A stretch of DNA of 64,000 bases from assembly GCF_027580225.2 (NCBI RefSeq), contig NC_073358.2, positions 48,508,001 through 48,572,000 on the forward strand. Reading direction: 5' to 3'. Positions 11,201 through 18,656 of this stretch are shown in pieces (within the stretch, counting starts at the first letter, position 1; every line of letters starts with the position of its first letter). Source of the stretch: Misgurnus anguillicaudatus (taxonomy: Eukaryota > Chordata > Actinopteri > Cypriniformes > Cobitidae). The translations under genes were made by a program, and so were the position numbers. The notes beneath the pieces were generated by a model. It did not search any database. It worked only from the letters and a program-made list of their open reading frames with translations, and was not told where the DNA came from.

Positions 11201-12199
11201 GACGTTGGCAGCGGATCCAGTGTCCAGTTTGAACCTGATTTCGAGTTGTTTAGGGCCTACTTTAAGGTTTACAAAAGCCTGTTCTGTCTCTGAGCTTTGT
11301 TCGCCCTGTGTGACTGAGTCAATAAACAGTTCATCATCACTCTCCTCAGTCTGGTCTGAGATTCCTTTGCTTATTGCATGCACAGTTTTCTCACTGTTAG
11401 AACGACATACTTTTGCAAAATGATTTAATTTGCCACATATTTTGCATACTTTTCCTCTTGCAGGACATTGAGATCGATTAGCATGAAAATTGTTTCCACA
11501 GTAACCGCATCCTTTTGGGTGTACTGAGGTTGCATTTCTGTGTTGCAGATTTTCACTGTACTTCTTTGTGTGTTTCGCTTTGTGTTGCTTTGGAACAGCC
11601 CCTTGTGGCATGCTACGAAAAACTGAGTGGACTGCATGTTCACGTGAAGTACTCATACTATTTGAGATGGTTTTCAACTGTGCTTGAGCTAACTCGTGAG
11701 ATCTAGCGATGTCTATCGCTTTTTCAAGTGTTAATTCAGAGCCTGCATTCAAAAGTTTCTCTCTCACTTTGGGTGAGTGTATCCCAAAAACAATGCGATC
11801 GCGGATCATCTCGTCGCTATTTGCATAATTACAGTCTTTGGCAAGCAGACGCAAATCAGTCACAAAGTGCTCGAAGGGCTCGCGATCTCCCTGTATTTTC
11901 TCATGAAATTTATAACGAGCAAATATGACGTTTGCTTTGGGTTCTACGTATGCTGTAAAGCGGTCGTAATACGATTTTAGGACCTTTGCTTCGTCTGCAG
12001 ACAGAGACCATGTATTAAAAATATCACGGCCTTTTTCTCCGACCCATAGGAGAAGATAGCTACATTTTTCATCCTCACCCTTCTTTTTTAGCGGTCCGCT
12101 GAACATCAGCTCCGCGTGCTGCTGAAACTTGCGCCATGCTTCCGGCAGGTTCGTTGCTTCCCAGTTCATCGTGGGCATCGGGACTCCAGACGTATCCAT
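8228..12199 (-). CDS. Gag-Pol polyprotein, Ty3/gypsy retrotransposon
   Basis: One uninterrupted frame of 1323 residues runs from an ATG 30 nt inside the 5' LTR to TGA. Gag region: residues 1-270, ending in two zinc knuckles, C231/C234/H239/C245 (spacing C-x2-C-x4-H-x5-C) and the canonical C252/C255/H260/C265. Aspartic protease: LDTGSAANVIP, active D326. Reverse transcriptase: about 440-660, with LDAKSGYW (D542) and the catalytic AIVDD (D604, D605). RNase H: about 745-865, with QVDASKYGLGA (D753) and ESDHKPL (D815). Integrase: zinc-binding H969/H972/C1002/C1005 and the D1033, D1086, E1122 triad, whose last spacing is the expected D-x35-E. The C-terminal 1217-1262 region resembles the GPY/F module; no chromodomain follows. 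Gag and Pol share one frame, so no frameshift or stop bypass is needed. All catalytic residues sought are present. The short LTRs and double knuckle recall Mag/SURL-like clades, but that placement is tentative. Confidence 0.96.
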   Translation of the reverse strand: MDTSGVPMPTMNWEATNLPEAWRKFQQHAELMFSGPLKKKGEDEKCSYLLLWVGEKGRDIFNTWSLSADEAKVLKSYYDRFTAYVEPKANVIFARYKFHEKIQGDREPFEHFVTDLRLLAKDCNYANSDEMIRDRIVFGIHSPKVREKLLNAGSELTLEKAIDIARSHELAQAQLKTISNSMSTSREHAVHSVFRSMPQGAVPKQHKAKHTKKYSENLQHRNATSVHPKGCGYCGNNFHANRSQCPARGKVCKICGKLNHFAKVCRSNSEKTVHAISKGISDQTEESDDELFIDSVTQGEQSSETEQAFVNLKVGPKQLEIRFKLDTGSAANVIPIHEYAKLSTHCTLQQTSRLLIGYGGERLLVKGKCDLKCKHRDIEMFMTFYVVDTVAPPVIGLKGCIDFGLIKLVLSVTQTQMETPVLKEFADVFKGIGLFPGECTIHLDPDATPVVHPPRRIPLALRSRLKDELDSMEKQDVIIKVTEPTEWVNSMVVAEKPRTGRLRVCLDPRDLNKAVKRPHYPLPTLEDLTCKLAGARYFSVLDAKSGYWAIKLTEESSKLTTFNTVFGRYRFRRLPFGLISAQDEFQRKIDETYEGLNGVMAIVDDVLIFGKTKAEHDENLLAMLQRSRQRGVKLNPEKSIICATEVSYFGHLLTADGVKPDPKKVAAVRDMEPPKDKGELETVLGMINYLSKFAPGLADVNAPLRQLLKESSEFVWDAQHEKAFKKIKDLLTSEPGPVLAYFDPVKELRLQVDASKYGLGAVLLQDERPIEYASKSLSESEINYAQIEKELFAVLFGCKRFHQYIYGRHIIIESDHKPLESIMRKPLASVPPRLQRMILQLQKYNFTIVHRPGKDIPVADTLSRKSLSDQDMSLTEGMDIQVHTVYSSLPVSDSKLEEIRVETEKDPQFQKLKEVIQNGWPEEKKKCPMIVTEFWNHRDELSYLHGIIFKGEKIVMPTSLRSDMLSRVHASHLGIEKCKQRARDIMFWPGMGKEIESIISKCSICLTYRPSNTKEPMISHKIPDRPWQIVATDLFTWNNEDYLVTVDYYSRYFELDRLHSTTSAAVIHKLKAAFARHGIPEAVISDNGPQYSSGEFASFVKAWEFTHTTTSPYYPQSNGLAEKSVHTAKMLLEKAKADGGDPYLSLLEYRNCPVDGFKSPAQLLMSRRLRSTLPNTNQQLLPKVISCKDVRAKRLHKQQRQKSYYDRSARPLPQLTEGQTVRVQERGYWKPATIIKPANTERSYHVCTSDGQEYRRNRRHLLNVPEPHINDSNQVLGDTDKEPCTTSENDISDTPEHTDVFSKPTGYRTRYGRQIKPRNILDL

Positions 12200-12210
12200 T
12201 TTCGTGCAAT

Positions 12211-12228
12211 CCGTTCACTCTGACACCA
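12211..12228 (-). other. Primer-binding site of the gypsy element
   Basis: Directly inside the 5' LTR the minus strand reads TGGTGTCAGAGTGAACGG. The opening TGG pairs with the CCA end of a tRNA. TGGTGTCAG matches the 3' end of a vertebrate tRNA-Leu type (…CTGACACCA); after nine bases the match breaks. The primer identity is an inference; the position is clear. Confidence 0.75.
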
Positions 12229-12466
12229 TGTTGTGTTGTTCTTTATATATTGATGATCCGACACACGGTATATTATCTAGATGAGGATTTTATTGACTTC
12301 TTGCAGGATACAATATTGCCGGTACTCTCCCAGCATCAGTGCACACACTAAACTCCCTAAACACTTGCTTACGTCGAGTGATTGACATATGACGTAGCCA
12401 ATAGGAACACAGTATCTCAAAACAGTAACATATGATTGGCTCTTAGCAAAACCTAAGAATACTACA
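12229..12466 (-). repeat. 5' LTR of the gypsy element
   Basis: A 238-bp copy of 7795-8032 with no difference seen. It lies upstream of the Gag-Pol ATG in element orientation and should hold the promoter. It is flanked on the right by the duplication GCAAT. Confidence 0.95.
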
Positions 12467-12471
12467 GCAAT

Positions 12472-13104
12472 TAATGTGACACTTTGGGAAATGTATAAAG
12501 TGAGAATGTGCAGGTTTGTGTTAGCGATGTTTTTCTGGAAGACAAGCGCTGAACTTATTTTTTATTTATGGCCTATTTTGTTTGTTTTCATAGTAATATC
12601 TGGCAACACGGGGTTACCAAAACCTAAACAGTAATCTATTGGCACATCATTCAGCATGGGAAGGTTATTGCTGACATGATACTACATTAGGTAAGACACA
12701 CGCAATAATGATCATGATTATGAACGTATGAAACGCTTTTAACACTAAAAATCTGTAGAAAATTATACAAAAATGTAGAACAGTTGGGTTAAAATGAAAT
12801 AGGCCAAATATGTAAACATTGGCCATGAATAAGGCTATGTTATTTCATTCAGTTTAGGAGATAGCAACAAAGTCATGCTAAAAACATTCATAAGAGCACA
12901 AAGTTCTTGTTTATATAGCTTAATATTGCTTATTAAAAATATTAATATAATGCTATAATAAGCATTATTGCATGAAAATAATACTTTTAGGGTGGGTAAT
13001 TTATTTAACAAAGTGTTATCTAATAAATAGGGGATAATATATTGATGTCCACCCCAAAACATATAGAAAGAGTGTGTATCCAAAGTGTAAAATGGCAAAA
13101 AGGT
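12472..13104. other. Gene-free stretch
   Basis: Non-coding and AT-rich; it continues the sequence interrupted by the retrotransposon. The 87-codon minus frame at 12835-13098 is hydrophobic low-complexity translation without a recognisable domain. Confidence 0.4.
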
Positions 13105-13107
13105 TTA

Positions 13108-13458
13108 TGCTGCGTTCAGACCAGCCGCGGTAAAGGCGTCAATGTAAATGTAAAGACGTGTTAACGCGGTAGACGTGATTCTACCTTATTTGCGCATGTA
13201 GAATTAAGCTTTGACGCGGCAAATGCACAAGTTAAACATTTTTAACTTTGGCGGAAAAAACACACGCATAAACCAATCAGGAGCTTGCTTTAGTAGTGAC
13301 GTGATTACAAAAAGCGAGCGGCCGCCCATGACGTGAATTTCCATGTGAATGTCTCGATGACTAGAATGTCACACGCGGCTTTCGCGCGTGAATGAAGCGA
13401 GTAAACTCAAAATGTTCAAGAATATGACGCCTCAAACGCGGTTGGTGTGAACCCACGG
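13108..13458. mobile_element. PIF/Harbinger-type MITE, copy 2
   Basis: TTA flanks both ends (13105-13107 and 13459-13461). The ends are TGCTGCGTTCAGACCAGCCG and GTTGGTGTGAACCCACGG in inverse. It is the opposite-orientation partner of 3857-4300 and shares AACCAATCAGGAGCTTGC, AGTAGTGACGTGATTAC and CCATGACGTGAATTTCC. It is CpG-rich and has no transposase. The 104-codon minus frame 13361-13675 only partly overlaps it and looks spurious. Confidence 0.88.
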
Positions 13459-13461
13459 TTA

Positions 13462-14029
13462 GACAGAATACATAAGATCTCAAGTAAAAATAAATGTTTG
13501 GTATATAAACTACAAAGTTAGTGCACAAAATAAAACACTTAAAGTGTATTTTAGTGCACTTTTTTCTCCTAGGACAGCATTTGTTAACTCTTACATAATG
13601 AACTAATATGTTTTGATTACCGCCGTTTTCATCTACATACACCGCGGTCCCCTTACATGGAAGTTGCCATTTCACACCACCATATTACCATAAACGGTCA
13701 AACTGCTTTACAGTTTGTCACCACTACGTTGTCTCAGACGATGACGTGTTTGTCCTGTGGCGGCTACCGTAGCTTCTCTATGCATTTCGAAAGGGGGGGT
13801 TAGCTGTGGACTGAGCCGTAGATGCCGCTAAAATCTACACACAGCACCTCTATTGAGCTAAATGTGATCAAAGATGCAATCTCTTTAGTTAAATATCTAT
13901 GACATTAAATAGAGAGCAAATGGAAACTTTTCTTCTGAGAAAAAGACTCTGAAATCTAAGATATTTCTCCATTTGAGTTTCAGAAGAGATCTCAGTTTTG
14001 CCTTGTCCTGGGCTATGTTTGGACAACTA
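13462..14029. other. Gene-free stretch
   Basis: No gene or defined element recognised. The bases around 13690-13820 are GC-richer (GTCTCAGACGATGACGTG; CGAAAGGGGGGGTTAG) but show no inverted ends. Confidence 0.35.
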
Positions 14030-14032
14030 TAA

Positions 14033-14440
14033 GGGGCTGGACACACCAAAGCTTTTACGCCCGCGGCCGGCGCATGTTTTCAATTGTTTCCAATGAAAGC
14101 TCTGCATTTTCAAATAAGCCAGCAGCTAGCGGTTTTCCTCCGCGCTGAAAACCGGCGCCCGGCGGTTTTTCCGCACTCAGTGCTGAGCACCGAGAGTTGA
14201 AAAATGTTCAACTTTGGAAAAAAAGCTCCGCTCGTCAATGTCAGTTCTCACACGGCCATCCAATCACAGTGGAGGTGGGGCGGGACAAGTATCACAGCAA
14301 CCAACCGACTCACAGCTGATGCATCAGAGCTACCAAAGCGCTTAGCTGAAGAAAGCTGGCACTCAGCTGAAAAACAGCTGGCATTCGGCGTTGTCCAGAC
14401 GTTTTCAGCCGCGTTTAAAAGTTTTGGTGTGCACAACTCC
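14033..14440. mobile_element. PIF/Harbinger-type MITE, second family, copy 1
   Basis: TAA flanks both sides (14030-14032 and 14441-14443). The ends read GGGGCTGGACACACCAAAGC and GTTTTGGTGTGCACAACTCC in inverse. The interior is GC-rich (CGCGGCCGGCGCATG; AAACCGGCGCCCGGCGG) with CAATCACAGTGGAGG. The inverse partner at 50998-51268 shares these ends, the TAA duplication and the centre. Overlapping short frames are spurious. Confidence 0.85.
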
Positions 14441-14443
14441 TAA

Positions 14444-15736
14444 GACATCTTTTAAATATATTTACACAATCCATTATGATAAAAGCACTCATCACATCAA
14501 ACAGTACACAGTACATTTCATATTTAGGTACACAAATCCTTTCATTTCTAGACAAGCATGTGCTATTGTTTGCCAGTCTTTCAATAAGCCCATCTGCATG
14601 CCTGCTGCGTGGTCACTACGGCTGTAGCTCTGCGCCTGAGCATCGGCCATGACACATTGATGGGCTTTGTTGTTTCTGAATGATACTTAGCTGGCAGCAA
14701 TAGTAACAGGTGGTGATCGTAAGCATAGAAAAGCCGTGTGTTTTAAGTTTATGCGTTTAATGCCATTCTCTGCGTTTTGAATGATTGCTGAAGCGATGTG
14801 CATTGTTTATCCGGCCAGGGGGATGAAGTTACAATGTTTAGTTACTGAATGCCTGCTGGCAGAAAGGGCTGCTGCGAAATCAAAGCTATAAACAAAGAAG
14901 TGATGTATGAGTGCAACATTGTCTACGACAGACACACTGATGTGGAAGACAATACGGAGGACTTTAGATCATATTCTGTGAACAATCTGACACATGAGCG
15001 ATGAATCCTTTTGAATAAATTGGAATGAATGTCGAAATACACAATTAAATGCAACTCGCTTGTCATGCGATGGATTGTTTCATTTGATTTTTTAAGAGCC
15101 TTGGATATAAACAGAAGCCTGACGCTTGAAAATCGAAGGGTTTATTATGGTACATTTGTGAGGGGAGCATTAAGACCACAGGGAAACTTTAAGTCTAGCA
15201 AGAGGTTTCTGTGAACTCTGGATCAAGTTAACACTGATCAAACTGAAGTTCAAAGACCGCTGGGAGCAGCACAGCAAGAAAACAGCAGGTAAAATTCAAG
15301 GCAAAACTATTCATGGTATGCAGTAACTTTATAAATGAATATACTTGAAAAGTTTTCTGCAAAAAAAAAAAAAAATGCTCTAGGCAACCTCAAACACTTC
15401 CAGTCAAAGGCATTTTTGCATTAAAATATCCACATTTCACTAGCACAGTGTTATATATTCTGTGCACACGTGTACTTAGAATATCCCAAATGTCCCAATA
15501 TTTCAATTTAAAGAATGTGCAATTTTTTCCAGCACTCTGCCCCTCATTCATAGGGTCACTTGTCAGTAACTGAGTTTACATCAAAACATAAAGCCAATTT
15601 TTTCAAAATTTTTTCAGATTGGTCTGAATATCTCTGACGTCAGCCGAAAATGTGATGCTCTTTACCACGTTTAAAAGATTCGCTCACAATGCAATGCTAA
15701 CAGTAGTTAGCTTACAGCCTGTGGGACCAAGCGGGA
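14444..15736. other. Gene-free stretch
   Basis: Non-coding. It includes a poly-A run near 15360-15374 and no long frame, inverted ends or SINE promoter boxes that I could recognise. It could be unique intronic or intergenic sequence. Confidence 0.4.
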
Positions 15737-15912
15737 GGAATTATGATAATGTCGGTCTCGTCCACATCACCAATCCCAAGAAGTAAACTGTTTCTTACAA
15801 TCAGTGTGTTTGTTGTAGTACAAGAAAAGAGATTTATGTTGGAGACGATAACTCGCATAATCATTTATTTTGGGGTTTGTATTTTATGCATATTGTTAAC
15901 ATGTACTAATAC
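15737..15912 (+). repeat. Dispersed repeat, inverted partner of 6497-6660
   Basis: It aligns in reverse complement with 6497-6660 through AATCCCAAGAAGTAAAC, GTTGGAGACGATAAC and GGGGTTTGTATTTTATGCAT. The short frame across it is not conserved in the partner, which argues against coding. Confidence 0.55.
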
Positions 15913-16142
15913 ATACTTACACACCAAAGGAAATCTAAAATTGTGAATCAGACCATAGGTACCTTTTAAGTGGCATTGCGCAGGCAGATCAATGTCAAAA
16001 TATATTGCGAGAGTGGTGTTGTTGCATTGCGTTACTCGTGATACTTTGATGTCATACGGCAATCAATCTGTGCAACGCCATTTGCAAAAGTAGTACTCTA
16101 ACACGCCAATCTAACAAGCTGTTGCTTCTGCACACTGTTAAC

Positions 16143-16292
16143 CTTATAAAAGACCTAACATGTACCATTTTGGTACAGATATGTACCTCTAAGGTACAGT
16201 ACCAGTATACACCTTTTAGGTACAAAAGTGTACTTGTTGAAAAGGGTACCACTGCTTTTATACCTTCTTGTATTTTTTCTTCTGAGAGTGTA
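16143..16292. mobile_element. GGTACA-rich MITE, copy a
   Basis: It has repeated tACC/GGTACA words (ATGTACCATTTTGGTACAGA, CTCTAAGGTACAG, TTTTAGGTACAAAAGTG) and ends in TTCTTCTGAGAGTGTA. The same words and ending occur at 21557-21754 and 44324-44974, with a weaker relative near 31595-31800. No transposase. The AGTG terminus suggests a CACTA-like relation. Confidence 0.55.
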
Positions 16293-16780
16293 TCAAGCCA
16301 CACTTACATTATAATGTAACGTTATAAAACTTTATTTCAATATATCATCAATGAACATGTTGTATCAGTTCATTATCAGAAGTCTTTTGTGTAGTCTCTG
16401 GTTACAGTTCTGAGCACTTTTGACTGGGTTGGGTTACTCTGTATGTGACCCTTGTCTGGGTTTTGTCTTTGATCTCTGTTTGGATTACTGTGTGGGTTTG
16501 TTTTCAGTACTGTTTTTGACCTTGTCCCTGTTTTTACGCATTAAAAACACTGCACACTGATCCTACTGCCTCTTCTGAACCTTATTTGTTACAGTAATAT
16601 TTTTTTACAAAAATAGAATCAGGACAGAAATACCAATTTAAGGAGTGAGAGTTAGCATATGTTGCTGAATGTCAATTTAAATGTATGCACTAAATTAAGT
16701 TCATGTTAATATGTTTGAATGATCTATTCTGATTCCTCATTTTAATAATGCATTTTTTTAGTAATTTATAAAACAATATA

Positions 16781-17174
16781 TGTGACCCTGGACCACAAAA
16801 CCAGTCATAAGTCGTATCGGTATATTTGTAGCAATAGCAATAGTGTCATAATTATTGATTTTTTAAATGCAAAAATCTTTAGAATATTAAATAAAGATCA
16901 TGTTACATAAAGATATTTTGTAAATGTCCTAGCTAGCATAAATATATCGATAATGTATGTATAATATGTGTTACTAAGAACTTTATTTGAACAACATTAA
17001 AGGCGGTTTTCTCGATATTTTGATGTTTCCAGATTTCTAAATAGTTGTATCTCAGTCAAATATTGTCCTATCCTAACATGCCATACCATACATCAATGGA
17101 AAGCTTATTAATTTAGCTATGGTATACATATCAATTTCAAAAAATGGATGCCTGGTTTATGGTCCAGGGTCACA
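16781..17174. mobile_element. TA-flanked MITE (TGTGACCCTGGACC ends)
   Basis: The left end TGTGACCCTGGACCACAAAA pairs with the right end TTTATGGTCCAGGGTCACA; both are flanked by TA (16779-16780 and 17175-17176). A TA duplication is the hallmark of Tc1/mariner insertion, so this is probably a mariner-type MITE. The interior is AT-rich and non-coding. This end sequence is, as I recall, widespread in teleost genomes. Confidence 0.8.
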
Positions 17175-17214
17175 TATAATCTCAGTTTTCTCTTGCTTTT
17201 ATTTATATAAAGAC

Positions 17215-17270
17215 GCTTTTGAACAATTACACAATTGAGAAAAAGTGCTATATAAATAACATTTAATTGA
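17215..17270 (+). repeat. 3' tail of an L2/CR1-like LINE or SINE
   Basis: The sequence GACGCTTTTGAACAATTACA ... AAGTGCTATATAAATAACAT with a TTAATTGAAT end resembles 62120-62200 (GCTGCTTTGAAACAGTGAGG ... GCTATATAAATAAATATGAC). Two related 3' tails in one window support a dispersed retroposon family. Confidence 0.45.
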
Positions 17271-17501
17271 ATAATAGTTTTCAGCAAAACAAATGCAGCA
17301 AAAATTGCACATAGTGTACATTGCTAATGTTTCTGCGCTTTTTTTATCGAAAATGATGTCACTTTCTAAAGGTTGATATCATTATGGAAGTAGCTTTTGT
17401 TAGTTAATAGAACAAAAATGACCTAAAACAGACCTAAAAAAATTTGAAATCAGTTAAAACTTTTGGGGCTTTGCCAGCAGCAGCTTAAACCACCGTAAAT
17501 A

Positions 17502-18654
17502 CACTCACCTAAAGGATTATTAGGAACACCTGTTCGATTTCTCATTAATGCAATTATCTAATGCATTTAGGGGTGTGGTCCTGGTCAGGACAAACTCCAA
17601 ACTGATTGTCAGAATGGAAAAAGAAAGGTGATTTAAGCAATTTTTAACGTGGCATGGTTGTTGGTGCAGTATTTTACAATCTGCTCAGTTACTGGGATTT
17701 TCATGCACAACCATTTCTAGGGTTTACAAAGAATAGTGTGAAAAGGGAAAAACATGCGGCAGTCCTGTGGGCGAAAATGCCTTGTTGATGCTAAAGGTCA
17801 GAGGAGAATGAGCCGACTGATTCAAGCTGATAGAAGAGCAACTTTGACTGAAATAACCACTTTTTACAACCGAGGTATGCAGCAAAGCATTTGTGAAGCC
17901 ACAACACGCACAACCTTGAGATGGATGGGCTACAACAGCAGAAGACCCCACCGGGTACCACTCATCTCCACTACAAATAGGAAAAGGAGGCTACAATTTG
18001 CACGAGCTCACCAAAATTGGACAGTCGAAGACTGGAAAAATGTTGCCTGGTCTGATGAGTCTCGATTTCTGTTGAGAAATTCAGATGGTACAGTCAGAAT
18101 TTGGCGTAAACAGAATGAGAACATGGATCCTATCATGCCTTGTTACCACTGTGTAGGCTGCTGGTGGTGGTGTAATGGTGTGGGGGATGTTTTCTTGGCA
18201 CACTTTAGGCCCCTTAGTGCCAATTGGGCATCGTTTAAATGCCACAGCCTACCTGAGCATTGTTTCTGAGCATGTCCATCCACCATTTACTCATCCTCTG
18301 ATGGCTACTTCCAGCAGGATAATGCACCATGTCACAAAGCTTGAATCATTTCAAATTGGTTTCTTGAACATGACAATGAGTTCACTGTACTAAAATGGCC
18401 CCCACAGTCACCAGATCTCAACCCAAGAGAGCATCTTTGGGATGTGGTGGAACGGGAGCTTCGTGCCCTGGATGTGCATCCCACAAATGAACTGCAAGAT
18501 GCTATCCTATCAATATGGGCCAACATTTCTGAAGAATGCTTTAAGCACCTTGTTGAATCAATGCCACGTAGATGCCAATTGAGACAGTTCTGAAGGCGAA
18601 AGGGGGTCAAACACAGTATCAGTATGGTGTTACTAATAATCCTTTAGGTGAGTG
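17502..18654 (+). mobile_element. Tc1-like transposon, degenerate
   Basis: The inverted ends CACTCACCTAAAGGATTATT and AATAATCCTTTAGGTGAGTG are flanked by TA (17500-17501 and 18655-18656), the Tc1/mariner target. At 1153 bp it has nearly the usual length for a complete fish Tc1 element. A transposase reading occupies most of the interior but is broken, so the copy is not autonomous. The near-perfect terminal 25 bp could still be recognised by a related transposase. Confidence 0.93.
17612..18600 (+). pseudogene. Tc1-like transposase pseudogene
   Basis: The longest clean piece starts at 17754 and reads through SRRPHRVPLIS and WSDESRFLLRNSDG, which holds the first catalytic Asp in a typical Tc1 context. 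A frameshift near 18135 moves the reading to the frame of MVWGMFSWHTLGPLVP. A second near 18290 leads to SSDGYFQQDNAPCH, the second Asp. A stop follows soon after, then WPPQSPDLNPREHLWDVVE, with the Glu of the DD34E triad. Upstream, the helix-turn-helix part is interrupted by at least one stop near 17730. With two frameshifts and several stops it cannot make an active enzyme, although all three triad positions are still readable. Confidence 0.92.
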
Positions 18655-18656
18655 TA

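Larger units (their letters stand above)
7795..12466 (-). mobile_element. Complete Ty3/gypsy LTR retrotransposon
   Basis: A 4672-bp element is oriented right to left, in the order 5' LTR (12229-12466), PBS, leader of about 30 nt, single Gag-Pol frame (8228-12199), 3' untranslated part, polypurine tract and 3' LTR (7795-8032). The target duplication GCAAT is present at 7790-7794 and 12467-12471. The LTRs begin TG and end CA on the plus strand, and I saw no difference between them over 238 bp. The enzyme order protease, reverse transcriptase, RNase H, integrase places it in Ty3/gypsy, not copia. There is no envelope frame and no chromodomain. With matching LTRs, an intact frame and a perfect duplication, it inserted recently and could still be active. 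Confidence 0.97.

Noticed and set aside
8413..11980. Multiple frames of 60-130 codons overlapping the gypsy element
   Set aside because: All are shadows of the 1323-codon Gag-Pol frame in other frames or on the opposite strand.
14204..14443. Frames on both strands inside 14033-14440
   Set aside because: They lie within a Harbinger MITE whose partner at 50998-51268 does not preserve the frame.
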